From contig WEDG01000288.1 in the NCBI GenBank assembly GCA_017591395.1, positions 62,001 to 126,000 on the forward strand: a stretch of DNA of 64,000 nt. The letters run 5' to 3'. The position numbers and the translations under genes were made by a program. Below are positions 35,641-46,767 of the stretch, in pieces. Below the pieces are notes generated by a model. The model worked only from the letters and a program-made list of their open reading frames with translations. It had not been told where the DNA came from and made no database searches. How positions within the stretch are numbered: the first letter of the stretch is position 1; every line of letters starts with the position of its first letter. Source of the DNA: Schistocephalus solidus (lineage: Eukaryota; Platyhelminthes; Cestoda; Diphyllobothriidea; Diphyllobothriidae).

Positions 35641-36059
35641 ATAGTTCCTACAAAGGCGCGCCTCTTAGACGCAATTGTTGCAAATGCAGAATGATATCGG
35701 TTTACGTAAACCTAGCACTTTTTTCATACTTTATAAACTGTAGGTCGTGACATTCTGTAGTAATAATTGCTCAAAATAATCAACTAGGCATTTTACTGTC
35801 CTCAATTAAAAAAGAACAAACAGATTTTGGCTGACAGAATTCGGGTTAGCTGAGAATACTCTCATCTAGAGTCCTTGTAAGTACAATTAAGAAATCAGGT
35901 ATAAAACTAGCTTGACTAATAAGTAGAAAAGGTATATTGAACGTCTGTTAATACGCACAGGATATACTCACATTGGTGGATGAACACTCACGTATCGGTT
36001 TTGGGTCCCACTATCGAGTCCTGCCAGCAGCAGCGCAGCGGCTAAGGACATAGCAGAAT

Positions 36060-36260
36060 AACATGACCGACAAAGACAAGGGAAACTGGAATGGCCATTT
36101 CTAACTTATTAGCCACCGTCAACCAGCCATTCCCTAGGTTTGAAACCACAACCTGTCGATTAGATGCCCGATGCTCCAGACACTGAACTAGTTGATGACG
36201 GCTAACAAGTCAGAAATGGTCATTCCAGTCTGTCTTGTCCTTGTCATTGATACATTCTGC
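36060..36260. repeat. Inverted pair of family 1 SINE bodies
   Basis: Minus body (GACAAAGACAAGGGAAACTG, TTAGCCACCGTCAACC) then plus body (TGATGACGGCTAACAAGTC, CTGTCTTGTCCTTGTC). The arms pair over most of their length. A further worn partial copy is at 36395-36480. Confidence 0.75.
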
Positions 36261-36539
36261 CAAAAATCATACTCTGCTAAAGCAGAATTCTGCTATTTGA
36301 TTGTGTCCATTTAACGGGAAGAGACAAAATAAACCCTAATTCGACTCTGCCAAAAAAAATTTCTAAAAAATCACTTTACAAATTTCCCCATGTTAGGGTG
36401 GGTGTTTCTGGCTTAGTTACCGTCGTCAGTCAACCATATCCCTGTCGGAGGACGCGTAGACCCCCGATTCAACCCCAGCCTAGGAAATTGTAGTGATCTT
36501 ACTCTGGGCGTTTGCTGAAACACTGCCTCTCTGAGAAGA

Positions 36540-36640
36540 ATTAGAGTCGATCGCTGGGACAAGAGTTTTATTGGCCTGACATTTCGGATTCCAACTCAAA
36601 CCCATCATCAGAGACAGTATGCATCTCTGACGCGTACTTA
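36540..36640 (-). other. Hammerhead-ribozyme-like core
   Basis: Minus strand: CTGATGA (36611-36605), a hairpin-capable spacer, then GAAA (36585-36582), with a GTC (36631-36629) upstream followed by AGAGA, which can pair with TCTCT just before the core. GCG before GTC can pair weakly with the bases after GAAA. These are the conserved elements of a hammerhead with a minimal stem III. A tail with AATAAAACTCTTG follows. Catalysis is unproven. Confidence 0.45.
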
Positions 36641-37800
36641 TAAGTATGCACAGGTGACAGTCGATCGTTTGACCTTCTGAGAGCTCTTATAGTGCCCCCG
36701 TCGCGTCTGACCGCTTCATGAACCCGAGGGGCTCTTTTGTGACTCTACTCCTGCTGCAACGCTGTGACCCTGATGAGTACTTGAACATGCACCAGTGGCA
36801 GTCTGGTTCTTGGCCAATAACGGCTGTTTGAACCGACCAATAATCTTCCCGGTTGAATCAAACGTACGCTCACTCAGTCGGCTGTGATGACTCTCCTAAC
36901 TCGCACTCGGGACGCCGCTAGTGCCTCACCCGGTTGCCACCTTCTTCCAACATTTTTCTCCACTCCAAATTGGTGTGCCCCTTCTGCTCCTTCTAGTCGG
37001 GACCGGGTCTTCCTAGAGGCTTAGGCTGCCGTGACAGCTCTGTAAATCGCAAACCGACTGACGCCGGGCGCTCGGATAGCTGCTCAGGCGTTGTCTGACG
37101 GTATCGACTCGTCCGGCCGCCAAACTGCCCCAACCTAGTCTCCATTAGCTCTTGACCGACTAAAGTGCTCTCTTTACGGTCGTCTGCTTTTTTCGCTTCC
37201 TACTGTGGGACTTTCTTGGAGATTGTAGGGTCTAGGATCGTCCAATAGCTTTACCTGCAGTGACAAGGTCAACTAGCAATCTCATGTGTTGTTTTGCTAT
37301 CAGATATGCTATCTCCTGAAATGTTAACCAAAATTCTGAAGGGTATTTTTAGTTTCGAAGGGATTTCTTAAAGGGGGTTGTATGACTAAATATCGTACAG
37401 TCAGACCTCAATATATTTTGTGTCACGTCAGGATACCGGCAGTTAAACGGAATTCTTTCCAGACGGGCGCGAAAATTAACCATTGTAAAAAAATGACTAC
37501 GTAACCCGTATGATTTTTGCTCATTGATGTTCGCTGCCTTTATAAATTCAGCTTTATTTTATGAAAGCAGGCACAAATTGAGCAGTTCGCGCTCTCCTGC
37601 GCGTTTGAGATAAGAAGGGTCGCCCAGTCTTGTCTTCTAGGCATGAAAACCCCTTACAGCGGTCTCTTCTGTATGACACGAGAGCGTAAGTGACAGCAGG
37701 GGGACGTAGGAGTACTAGTTAGGGGTAGCACCACTCAGATAGCACTTGGTCGCTCCAGTTGTCTCATACTGGTGGTGAATGCTCCTGTGGCCGCCTCTAA
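36641..37800. other. Spacer, possibly the body of the element ending at 36540
   Basis: No protein is recognised. The stretch up to about 37200 is less AT-rich than the next and may belong to the same minus-oriented non-coding element that ends in the hammerhead-like tail. Confidence 0.35.
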
Positions 37801-38379
37801 CTGGTACCCAACTCTCACCTGTGGCTCCTCGAAGTTGGGTTCTTCCCAGCGGCCACACCCCGGGCAACCGTCACGACCGGCGGGCTAAACCAGGTGAGGG
37901 TCTCCGGTGTTGTGTGTGCCTCCACACCCGGTATGTCTGACTCCCGAACTTCCCACCTCCACTCTCTCAAAAAGTCATGCGGTGGGGGCGACAGCAACCC
38001 CGTAGGCGGCCCAGGCTAACTCGGGTCGTTCTTCCACTAAAACAAAACGGTGAGCCATAGTGGATTTCGGCAGCCGTCTGGGATGTCCGAGCAGCCCTAT
38101 TTAGGGACAGCACTGCTTGCCTCCACGCGGAGGAAGGGGCTAGAAAAGGTGCCCTAAAAAATTGCTGGTTATCACGTACTCTGCAGCCGGCCGCGGCTCG
38201 CAGATCGCAAAATACGCGGTCGTAAAACTCAAACGAACAAAAATACGCCCGTCCCAATCGGCCTCGCCATACCCTCCATGCTGCTCGGGTGAGTCCACCC
38301 ACACTAGCAGTCTGAAATGTTCGTTCCCTTTTAGACAATCCTAGGAGCAACCGACTGGAACGGAGGACGGCGCTAGTCG

Positions 38380-39038
38380 CTCGGGAACTGGCGCGCTACA
38401 AGGTGGACATTGCTGCTCTCAGCGAGACCCGATTCTCTGAGCAGGGTCAGCTGGAGGAGGTGGGTGCCGGCTACACATTCTTCCGGAGCGGCCGGCCAAA
38501 AGCAGGGTTACACGACACTGATGTTGCCTTTGCCATCCGAAACGACATCGTGGGACGTCTGCCCTGTCTGCCGCAGGGTAGCAATCATCGCCAGATGAGC
38601 CTTCGCCTGCCTCTTCGGAGAGACCAGTTCGCCACCATCATCAGCGCCTAAGCTCCCCCAATGACGAGCTTGGATGATGCGAAGGACAAATTCTACGGGG
38701 ACCTGCACGCCCTTCTGGCGACTGTGCCGAAGGTGGACAAGTTAATTGTCCTTGGTGACTTCAACGCCCGCGTCGGGACAGACCACGCTGCCTGGCAGGG
38801 AGTGCTGGGTCCCCACGGTCTCAGTAGCTGTAACGATAACGGCCTCCTTCTTCTGCAAACGTGTGCGGAACACCGTCTCCTGCAGACCAACACCTTCTTT
38901 CGCCTTCCGACGCGGGAGAAGGCCGCGTGGATGCACCCTCAGTCGCGGCGCTGGCATCTGCTGGACTACGTTCTCGTCCGGAGGCGAGATCGACAGGACG
39001 TGCTGGTAGCCAAGGCGAACCGCGATGCCGATGGTTGA
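38380..39038 (+). pseudogene. APE-type endonuclease domain of LINE copy C
   Basis: Contains DIAALSETRFSEQGQL (catalytic Glu region), [29 protein letters not shown] (catalytic Asp/Asn), [17 protein letters not shown] and, past a stop, the DHRLDI(S) end (His-Arg-Leu). This is the order of the exonuclease/endonuclease/phosphatase fold. Stops at 38649 and 39037 break it. Confidence 0.88.
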
Positions 39039-39201
39039 TCAGATCACCGCCTCGACATCTCCCAGATGCGGCTCCCACTGCAACCCCGACGAAGGCCCCA
39101 AGGTAAGAGGCCGCCAGGTAAGTTAAATACTCTTTTGTTAAATTTGCCTGCTCACTGTTTTGCTTGCAACAACCAAATAACCGAGAAACTGGAGGACCTG
39201 C

Positions 39202-39905
39202 ATGCTCCAGATGATAATGCTAATGTGGAGGCACGATGGTGTCAACTGCGTAATGTCATCCAGTCCACCGCCCTCGAAGTCCTCGGACGCGCACGCTGTC
39301 AACACCAGGACTGGTTTGACGAAAAATGACACCGACATCAGCAACTTACTCGCGGAGAAGAATGGACTACACAAAGCCTACATGGACATTCGGACTGACG
39401 CCACCAAAGCAGCCTTCTTCAGATGCCGGCGCCTTGTACGGCAACGGCTGCGGGAGATGCAGGACGCCTGGATGATCTGAAAGGCTGAGGAAATCAAGGG
39501 GTATGCGGACCGAAATGAAATGAAAAACTTCTTCAAAGCGATCAAGGCCATCTACGGTCTGTGTATCAAGGGGACCGCACTGCTGCTCAGCTCTGATGGC
39601 ACAACACTGCTGACAGATAAATCACAGATTTTTAAGCGCTGGGCCGAGCACTTCAGAAGTGTCCTTAATTGCTCATCAGCCATCTCTGATGCTGCTATTG
39701 ACCGGCTCCTTCAAGTGGACAAGAACAATGACCTGGATCTGCCACCTTCCATACCAGAAACCATCCGGGCCGTGCAACAGATTTCCAGCGCGAAATCACC
39801 GGGATCTGACGCAATCCCACCGGAAGTCTACAAGCACGGTGGGCCCCGGCTGATGGCAGAACTCACAACACTCTTCCAGGAGATGTGGTGCCAAGGACAA
39901 GTTCC
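39202..39905 (+). pseudogene. LINE copy C: middle region and start of RT
   Basis: RTDATKAAFFRCRRLVRQRL, FFKAIKAIYGLCIKGTALLL, HFRSVLNCSSAISDAAIDRL and KSPGSDAIPPEVYKHGG are read in two frames. KSPG-x-DxIPPE is the usual first conserved RT motif of this family. Confidence 0.85.
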
Positions 39906-40093
39906 ACCTAGAGCAGGGCCTGCGCCCAGAAAGCCAATTTGGCTTTCGACGACACCGCGGAACAACCGATGGGATATTTGCCGCCCGCCACCTTCAAGAG
40001 AAGTGCCAGGAGATGCAAACGCACCTATACACTACCTTCGTGGATCTAACGAAAGCCTTTGACACGGTGAATCGCGACTGACTGTGGAAATTC

Positions 40094-41074
40094 ATGCAGA
40101 AATTTGGTTGTCCTGAGCGTTTCACGGACATGGTGCGTGAGCTTCATGACGGGATGACGGCACGCGTCACTGGCAACGGGACGGTATCCGAAGCATTCGC
40201 AGTGACCAAGGCCAAGGCCAAAAGATCGGCACGAAAGTCACCAGCGCCCCAGACCAACATAGTCGAATCCCAGGCCCTGCCAACATGCCCGCGCTGTCAA
40301 CGCATCTACCGCGCGCGAATCGGCCTGGATGGAAATCTTCGGAGGCAATGCACCAGCAATCCTACAATTCCAACTTCTACGTCAAATTCTGCCAACCCTC
40401 CTTCTGACACCAGCACCCTCACTCCTGGCATCAATTCCATTACTCCCACCATCATAGAGACCACATCCCATTACTCATCACCTGTTACCCCCACCACCGC
40501 CTTCGCCTTCACTACCACCACCACCATCAGCGATGGGGATTCCCTCCTAAACTGTCCTCAATGTGAACGCACATTCACCTCACGCATCGGCCTGGTCGGT
40601 CACTTGCGAATCCGTTGTACAGAGACTGGTGAATCAGTGCCTGGAGCACCAACACACAGCAGAGATCGTCGCCTTCACTGTCCACACTGTCCTCGCGCAT
40701 TCACTCATCGCATGGACCTATTCGGTCACATGCGTATCCATGACAGCCGAATTCACCACAATGCCAACAACACCGATACATCATGCACACCCTCCGCTCC
40801 TGCCATTCTTACCGCCACTGCCACCCCCACTACCATGAATGACATCCCCCCAGCCTCTACCGATTTCTCCTGCCCACAATGCAACCGTAACTTCAACTCA
40901 CGCATCGGCCTAATCGGGCACCTGCGAATCCATCACACGGAGGCTGGTGAACCAGTGCCTGGGGCTCCGACATACAGTGGCCGCGCCCGCCTCCACAGCC
41001 CTCAATGCTCCCACCCATTTACACACCGCATGGGCCTATTAGGACGCATTCGCCTCCACGACAACCTCCGGTAA
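40094..41074 (+). CDS. Open frame joining an RT stub to five C2H2 fingers (LINE copy C)
   Basis: 326 open codons. Residues 1-36 are RT palm (MQKFGCPERFTDMVRELHDG). A deletion then brings in the KAKAKRSARK linker and five finger units: CPRCQRIY (C2HC), CPQCERTFTSRIGLVGHLR, CPHCPRAFTHRMDLFGHMR, CPQCNRNFNSRIGLIGHLR and a worn SPQCSHPF finger. Pro/Thr-rich spacers separate them. It is the longest intact finger array in the window and ends in a TAA just before the 3' region. Whether it is expressed cannot be judged; it reads as a relic that happens to be open. Confidence 0.8.
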   Translation: MQKFGCPERFTDMVRELHDGMTARVTGNGTVSEAFAVTKAKAKRSARKSPAPQTNIVESQALPTCPRCQRIYRARIGLDGNLRRQCTSNPTIPTSTSNSANPPSDTSTLTPGINSITPTIIETTSHYSSPVTPTTAFAFTTTTTISDGDSLLNCPQCERTFTSRIGLVGHLRIRCTETGESVPGAPTHSRDRRLHCPHCPRAFTHRMDLFGHMRIHDSRIHHNANNTDTSCTPSAPAILTATATPTTMNDIPPASTDFSCPQCNRNFNSRIGLIGHLRIHHTEAGEPVPGAPTYSGRARLHSPQCSHPFTHRMGLLGRIRLHDNLR

Positions 41075-41159
41075 ACCACCGGAGACTAAGCCACATAGAC
41101 GCACACCATCTACTCTAATACATATATAACACCCTCACAATCATCATAATGTACCTGAT

Positions 41160-42020
41160 AAAATCACGGTTTCCGAGAAACCGTGGCTTGGAAGGCTGCC
41201 AATCTGACGCTTACACCTGACCACGCCGTCTGCCCAGACTATCTGCTGTGTGTGTCGAGTAGCTGACCAGTGGACTGGGAGTCAGACGGTGATGGCTCTT
41301 CCATATCCCCTGATTTAGTGAATCCTGGTGTGTGCGTTATGGGGGCCAGGTCGCGCTGGGGCGCGCGAAGACGGGTACGCCGACCCGTCAGCCAATGCAC
41401 CCACTCCCACCTCAGACAACTGACTGGCTCGGATGGTGGTCTGATTGTGGGGGTGGGAGAGAGAGTGAGGTTGACAGCTCAGCGCATTTTCCTCACTATA
41501 AACAATCTGAGGTGCTTGAAACTATCATGGTGCGCTAAAAGCCGTGGATTGGAAGGTTGTCAACTAACGTGATAACTCGGACCGCGTGGTCAGCCCAATG
41601 TGCATTTTGCGTGTAGTGGCTGACTTGTGGACTGAGAGTCAGGCTGCAATGGCTCCTTCTTAATGTGGCCTTTATGGCATTCCCACTCCGTGTGATCCAA
41701 GCCAGGTGTGGTGGTACGCCGAGGGGCGGATCCGGCGGCGCCAGCCACCTGCGCTATCTTCCATCTCAGGTCTTCTTGTCTGTGTCGTGAGACCGGGCTC
41801 AGTTGGGGGAGGATGAGAGAGTGCGGTAGCTGCAGCGCAAGGCTACTATCACTTAAAACTAATTCACGCGCAAGTCACCGTCCCTGCACCACCTGGTGTG
41901 GAGCATACGGTGGACCTCGTCGAAATCGACGGTCGAACTGTGTGTGTCGCATCCCCCGAGTGGTGTCTGGTCTAGTGGCCCAAGCTGCGTGGCCGTGGGA
42001 AGGCGTGTTCAAGTGACTCG
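41160..42020 (+). repeat. 3' region of LINE copy C
   Basis: A non-coding tract directly after the finger ORF. Conserved blocks include AGAAACCGTGGCTTGGAAGG, GTGAATCCTGGTGTGTGCG, TTGGAAGGTTGTCAACTAAC, CACGCGCAAGTCACCGTCC and CGACGGTCGAACTGTGTGTG. The same blocks follow the finger region in copies B, D and E, so this is a LINE 3' UTR or a constant companion of it. Confidence 0.75.
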
Positions 42021-42199
42021 GGCACCCAGGACGCACGTGTGTGTGCGAGTGGTAGTCGGCGTAGTGTCTGCAGGTCAGTTAGTCGGAAACCGCTCGCTGC
42101 GGCGTTGTATGACCTTGATGCAGTGAGCCTTGTACACGGACGTCAGACATGGATGACATTGTTGGGGTTCGGCTACACATGCCTCATGTGTACTCTTTA

Positions 42200-43250
42200 A
42201 TAATTCTCCTGTAGTTTTCCACCAGAGAAAAAATTTGAAGCATATAAGCACGGAGATCGGAAAAGAAGAAATGCATTAACTTTTCTTCGTCGGCTTCCAG
42301 TTCTGTCATAATGCCTCCAAACGACCACCAATATCAATAGAGCATGGGGATGATGGTCAAAAGTGATCGGACAGTACAGAGATGGTTGCAGAAATTTCGT
42401 AGTGGCAATGAAAGCCTTAACGAGGAAGAGGGTAGAGGAGGGATAGGCATTCTTGAAAACGGACTGTTGAAAGCAGTTGATTAAGAAAACCCACGCCGAA
42501 GTGACAGAGGCATGTCTGAGACGCTTGATGTCCGTATTTAAACTGGGTCAGACCATCTGATGCAACTTCGTAGGGTGAAAAGCTCGAGGAATGATTCCTA
42601 CATTAGCTCAATGAAAAGCAAAGAGCTCAGCGTTTCGAAGTATGTGTGATGGTCCCTCTGCGAATCTGTGATAATCCCATTCTTGATCGAGTAAAAAAGA
42701 GCGGATCCTTTGTGATAACCGTAAACCATCAGGACAATGGCCTCATCGTGATGAAACCTTCAAACCTTTCCCGAACCTAAAGTTGCATCAGCAGCAGATT
42801 GTAGTGCCAGCCTGGGGGTCTGATGTTGACCATTACAGCCTTCTTGGGCCTACTAAGAGTAGCACAGCATAGGTTTACTGCAAGCAACTGGAAGAAATGA
42901 ATGTTCACGTGGGGAAATTTAGATCAGCATTAGTGAATCGATGTGGCCCAATTCTGCTCCATGACAACGCACGGCCAAATGTTGCTAGGATGGTATTGCA
43001 GCGAGTCAATAACTTGGAATACAACACTTTTCCACGCCCTCCTTCCCTACATTTCACCCACCGACTAAGTCCCTATTAAGCAACAAACCCTTTAAGGACA
43101 AAACGGATATTCAAAGATACCTTGGCATCAAAGTCAGTAATGTTTTATCGGCAAGGCATACATAATCTTGTTAATCGATGGCGAAGATGTGTAGGTGTTC
43201 AGGGATCATACTTTGACTAATTTTATCATACGCAGTGTTGTGTTTTTTCA
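42200..43250 (+). pseudogene. Mariner-type transposase relic
   Basis: Read with frameshifts: the SDRTVQRWLQKFRSGNESL region near 42370-42420 (helix-turn-helix end), a stretch near 42560-42650, a DNRKPSGQWPHRDE-like piece near 42717, and CGPILLHDNARPNVARMVLQ at 42936-42995 with the catalytic Asp of LLHDNARPH. PPSLHFTHRLSPY then corresponds to the PHPPYSPDLSP(T/A)DYH stretch. This is the mariner DD34D family, badly decayed; terminal inverted repeats were not resolved. Confidence 0.85.
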
Positions 43251-43599
43251 AGAATAAATGTTTATTCTGAAATCGGCAAGTATTTTCCGATCAACCTAAC
43301 AGTTTGAATCTCCACAAGGTTACTGCTTGCCACAGTTTGGTAGATATCAAATGTGACTTAATTATTTGTTCAAACGGCGCCTACAAGACGTACCCAGCTT
43401 CAGCACTTTAAGGTTAGTCTTGACTACAGTGATAGGAACCTCGACCTTTATGTAGCTAGTCTTGAAAGTAATTCCAGGTCTGTTAGGGTTCAAAGTGGGG
43501 TTGAGGTTAATGTTTATATTAGAGTGGCAACATTGTAATACCTGTCCTTCCAGGAAGTTAGCGCTATGTTGTCTGTATTTCTGGGGGTGAGAGGAAGTT

Positions 43600-43835
43600 A
43601 TCCTATTATTGTGTCGCACCGAGAAATCACCTCCGAAATTCCATGTGACTCCTGCCATGTAGTATACTTTGGTCAAACTGAAGAATTGACCCAAAAACAC
43701 ACACGAACATCAATTGACAGTAAAGAGGCGAGACTATTTGTCCTAAATCGCCATGCATTCACTGGAAACTGGAGACACATCTGCTTTGGACAGGACTCCT
43801 ATCGTTGGTGTCTGTCCATCTAAAAATGGACGATA
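43600..43835 (+). pseudogene. Penelope-like element scrap: GIY-YIG endonuclease fragment
   Basis: Frame 43566-43823 reads ITSEIPCDSCHVVYFGQT, then NRHAFTGNWRH. The x-I-P-C-x2-C-x2-VY-x-G-Q-T block and the later -x-RHA- stretch match GIY-YIG domains of Penelope-like retroelements. Upstream bases 43430-43540 hold a degenerate GTTAGG-like repeat. No RT part is visible. Confidence 0.6.
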
Positions 43836-44149
43836 ATTTCTGGGGTTTATATGCTACGACATATTATGCGTTAATCGACGCATCGGATCAGAGGACGTGA
43901 GAAAATTCTCAGGGGAAAGTGGAGAATCCAACAGCCAATCCGGGCAAGATTGCAGTCCACAGAAATCACTTATTGGACGGAACGGCAAATCAGCATTGAT
44001 ATCCGAAACTTGCTCGTTTGACAATTGCCTGGGGAACAAGCGTAGGAAATTTGCGAAATAATTTCTTAACTTTCCCAAAAAACTATTCGGCCCCAATATA
44101 TATATAACCCCATAGATCGAAAGACAGTTCATCCGTCCCTACCGATTAT

Positions 44150-44420
44150 ATCCACCGTGTTCCCCACCCCCCATGGCGGACTGTGACTTGCACGGCACCT
44201 ACCGCACCCCCTCACTCACCTGAGGGCAGTTACAAGACAGTGTCAAGAACAGAGGTGGTCCAGGGTGCAGAGGCTGACAGAACATCTACGTGTACCACAC
44301 ACGACCTGAACCACACACAACAGACTAGGTTTTTACACTAACACGAATGAAAGGCGTTCAGGTCCCAGCTCAACACGAGTGCCACAGGGGTCATATTAAG
44401 GAGCCATTGCAACTGACGCC
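44150..44420 (-). repeat. Worn fragment of the LINE 3' region
   Basis: GACTGTGACTTGCACGGC, CTACCGCACCCCCTCACTCACC and AAGACAGTGTCAAGAAC correspond to the reverse of the LINE 3' region blocks. Confidence 0.6.
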
Positions 44421-44896
44421 AATTCCCTGGATGGGAGACTGGTGATGGCATCGGCAAGATTCGTCAAGACGGGTTTAACCAAAAACCCCGCTTGAGGTAT
44501 GAGAACATGAGTTAGAGATGCAAACTAATAGCATCCAGGGTGAACTTCGCTGGCTCATGCTCTTCAAGCTAAAGTACTGTGAGTCGCCAAGATGAAAACT
44601 GCGACCCTGATTTAGCCACTACTGGCGTTCGGATTGTGCAAATTTTCGTACAAAAAGTAGACTTTTGCTTTGGACACGGCTATAAGTATCCCCAATACGA
44701 CAGGTGATCCTGTGCTAAATTCGAGGGGTAATATCTAACCGCGTGTCCTTAAGCCAGCGCTAACCCTTCTAACCCAAACTCCCTTCGCCTGGAGTTCAGC
44801 GTAAGACCACCTGTAATATGGTGGGACATAATCGTGTCTTACCGACAGGTAAAATTCTGAAACTCTGTACCTAACTATCCTTATCTGCGACTGTCT

Positions 44897-44945
44897 CTGA
44901 TGATGGTTTCGAGTGAGAATCCGAAACATCAGCGCAATAAACGTC
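44897..44945 (+). other. Hammerhead-like core, copy in unit 1
   Basis: CTGATGA at 44897-44903, GGTTTC/GAATCC stem with one mismatch, GAAA at 44923-44926, then CAATAAACGTCCTGCTTCAG, equivalent to the tail at 36540. The upstream cleavage-site arm is unclear here. Confidence 0.35.
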
Positions 44946-45577
44946 CTGCTTCAGCGATAGCATCTTTTTCTTACGAGCAAATTTATACTCAACAGAGACA
45001 ACATGGCAGGACAAGACACTAACCAGCCTCAGTTCAAAAAATCTGTCGGGGTGCGGTAGGTGTTGCGCAAGTCACAGTCCCTTCGCCCGTCATGGGGAGG
45101 TAGGGCACACGGTGGACATAATTGGTAGCGACGGACGAACAGCCACCTAGCGCAGGGATTGGAATCGTTACATGCAGGTCTTCTATCGCTACTTAGTCTG
45201 GATTTGGTCGTTACCGGTGGTTTAAAACGTATTATTCAAAACAATGGCGCGGCAGTGTAATATCGCACTGCACGTAACTCCGTAAATACCGTTGGCACAA
45301 CCGACTACTGACAAACGTGACTTTCGGAGACGGATCCAGTGCGAGTAAGGGCACTACGATGACACCGTTTTTCAAATGCGCTACGACGAGGGCACCCTAC
45401 AGATACACTTAAGCCCGGTGAGTACAACCCGCGTGAACCATTCTCGTGACGGTCAGTTCGTGAGCACAATTAACACGGAAGAGGAACGGCAAAGTATGTT
45501 TTGACATTCTACAAAAAAGGAGTTTGGGCAAAAGGGATATTTGACGGGGTCTAGGCCGGGAACAAGCGTCCGAAATG

Positions 45578-45741
45578 TCAGGAGACTGTCTTGCGGACGA
45601 TGATAGACCAGTTGCCCTGTTCATAGACGGAACTCTGAATGCATAGACAGGGAACTTGGTTAATCAGCGCTTCAAGTTCTCCCTCTTCAAAGACATGGTA
45701 GTACCGATTAGCCTCGGCTTCAGTGGACTGCTCCCGTTGGC
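45578..45741 (-). CDS. Gene 2 terminal exon, distal duplicate
   Basis: Identical in protein to the exon at 46768-46931: acceptor ATTTTAG|GC (phase 1), product with NRYYHVFEEGELEALI and EQGNWSIIVRK, then a stop. Because it lies downstream of the other copy, the first copy should normally be used. This one may be silent or an alternative end. Confidence 0.75.
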
Positions 45742-46084
45742 CTAAAATGCCGCGCGCACGACAGAGAAGAAGCAATTCAACAGCGAAGGTGAAGACGAAA
45801 AGAAGAAGAACGTAAACGAAAGTCAGTGCTCTGAAAGGATATACAAGCTTAGAAAAGTTATCCTGAAGGTCTTAAAGTTGGTAGCAGGAGCAATGGAAAT
45901 ATAGAGATTCAGAAGTCTAACACTGAGAGGGAATTATCGGGGGCGATGGTTCTGGTCGCAAAATCATTTCGAGCAGTAGAGCAAAGAAGTAAGACCACCT
46001 GTAATATGGTGGGACATAATCGTGTCTTACCGACAGGTAAAATTCTGAAACTCTGTACCTAACTATCCTTATCTGCGACTGTCT

Positions 46085-46135
46085 CTGATGATGGTTTCGA
46101 GTGAGAATCCGAAACATCAGCGCAATAAACGTCCT
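46085..46135 (+). other. Hammerhead-like core, copy in unit 2
   Basis: Duplicate of the core at 44897 carried by the tandem duplication: CTGATGA at 46085-46091, GAAA at 46111-46114. Confidence 0.35.
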
Positions 46136-46767
46136 GCTTCAGCGATAGCATCTTTTTCTTACGAGCAAATTTATACTCAACAGAGACAACATGGCAGGAC
46201 AAGACACTAACCAGCCTCAGTTCAAAAAATCTGTCGGGGTGCGGTAGGTGTTGCGCAAGTCACAGTCCCTTCGCCCGTCATGGGGAGGTAGGGCACACGG
46301 TGGACATAATTGGTAGCGACGGACGAACAGCCACCTAGCGCAGGGATTGGAATCGTTACATGCAGGTCTTCTATCGCTACTTAGTCTGGATTTGGTCGTT
46401 ACCGGTGGTTTAAAACGTATTATTCAAAACAATGGCGCGGCAGTGTAATATCGCACTGCACGTAACTCCGTAAATACCGTTGGCACAACCGACTACTGAC
46501 AAACGTGACTTTCGGAGACGGATCCAGTGCGAGTAAGGGCACTACGATGACACCGTTTTTTTCAAATGCGCTACGACGAGGGCACCCTACAGATACACTT
46601 AAGCCCGGTGAGTACAACCCGCGTGAACCATTCTCGTGACGGTCAGTTCGTGAGCACAATTAACACGGAAGAGGAACGGCAAAGTATGTTTTGACATTCT
46701 ACAAAAAAGGAGTTTGGGCAAAAGGGATATTTGACGGGGTCTAGGCCGGGAACAAGCGTCCGAAATG

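Larger units (their letters stand above)
37800..42020 (+). mobile_element. LINE copy C (near full length, two internal deletions)
   Basis: A presumed 5' UTR from about 37800 leads to the TTTTAG junction shared with copy D (38335). Then come the APE endonuclease (38380-39060), the middle region, part of the RT, C2H2 fingers (to 41074) and the 3' region (41080-42020). RT is cut by a deletion of about 150 bases at 39905, between CAAGTTCC and ACCTAGAGCAGG. A second deletion at about 40206 joins EAFAVT directly to the KAKAKRSARK linker and removes the catalytic FADD. Scattered stops make it non-autonomous. Confidence 0.87.
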
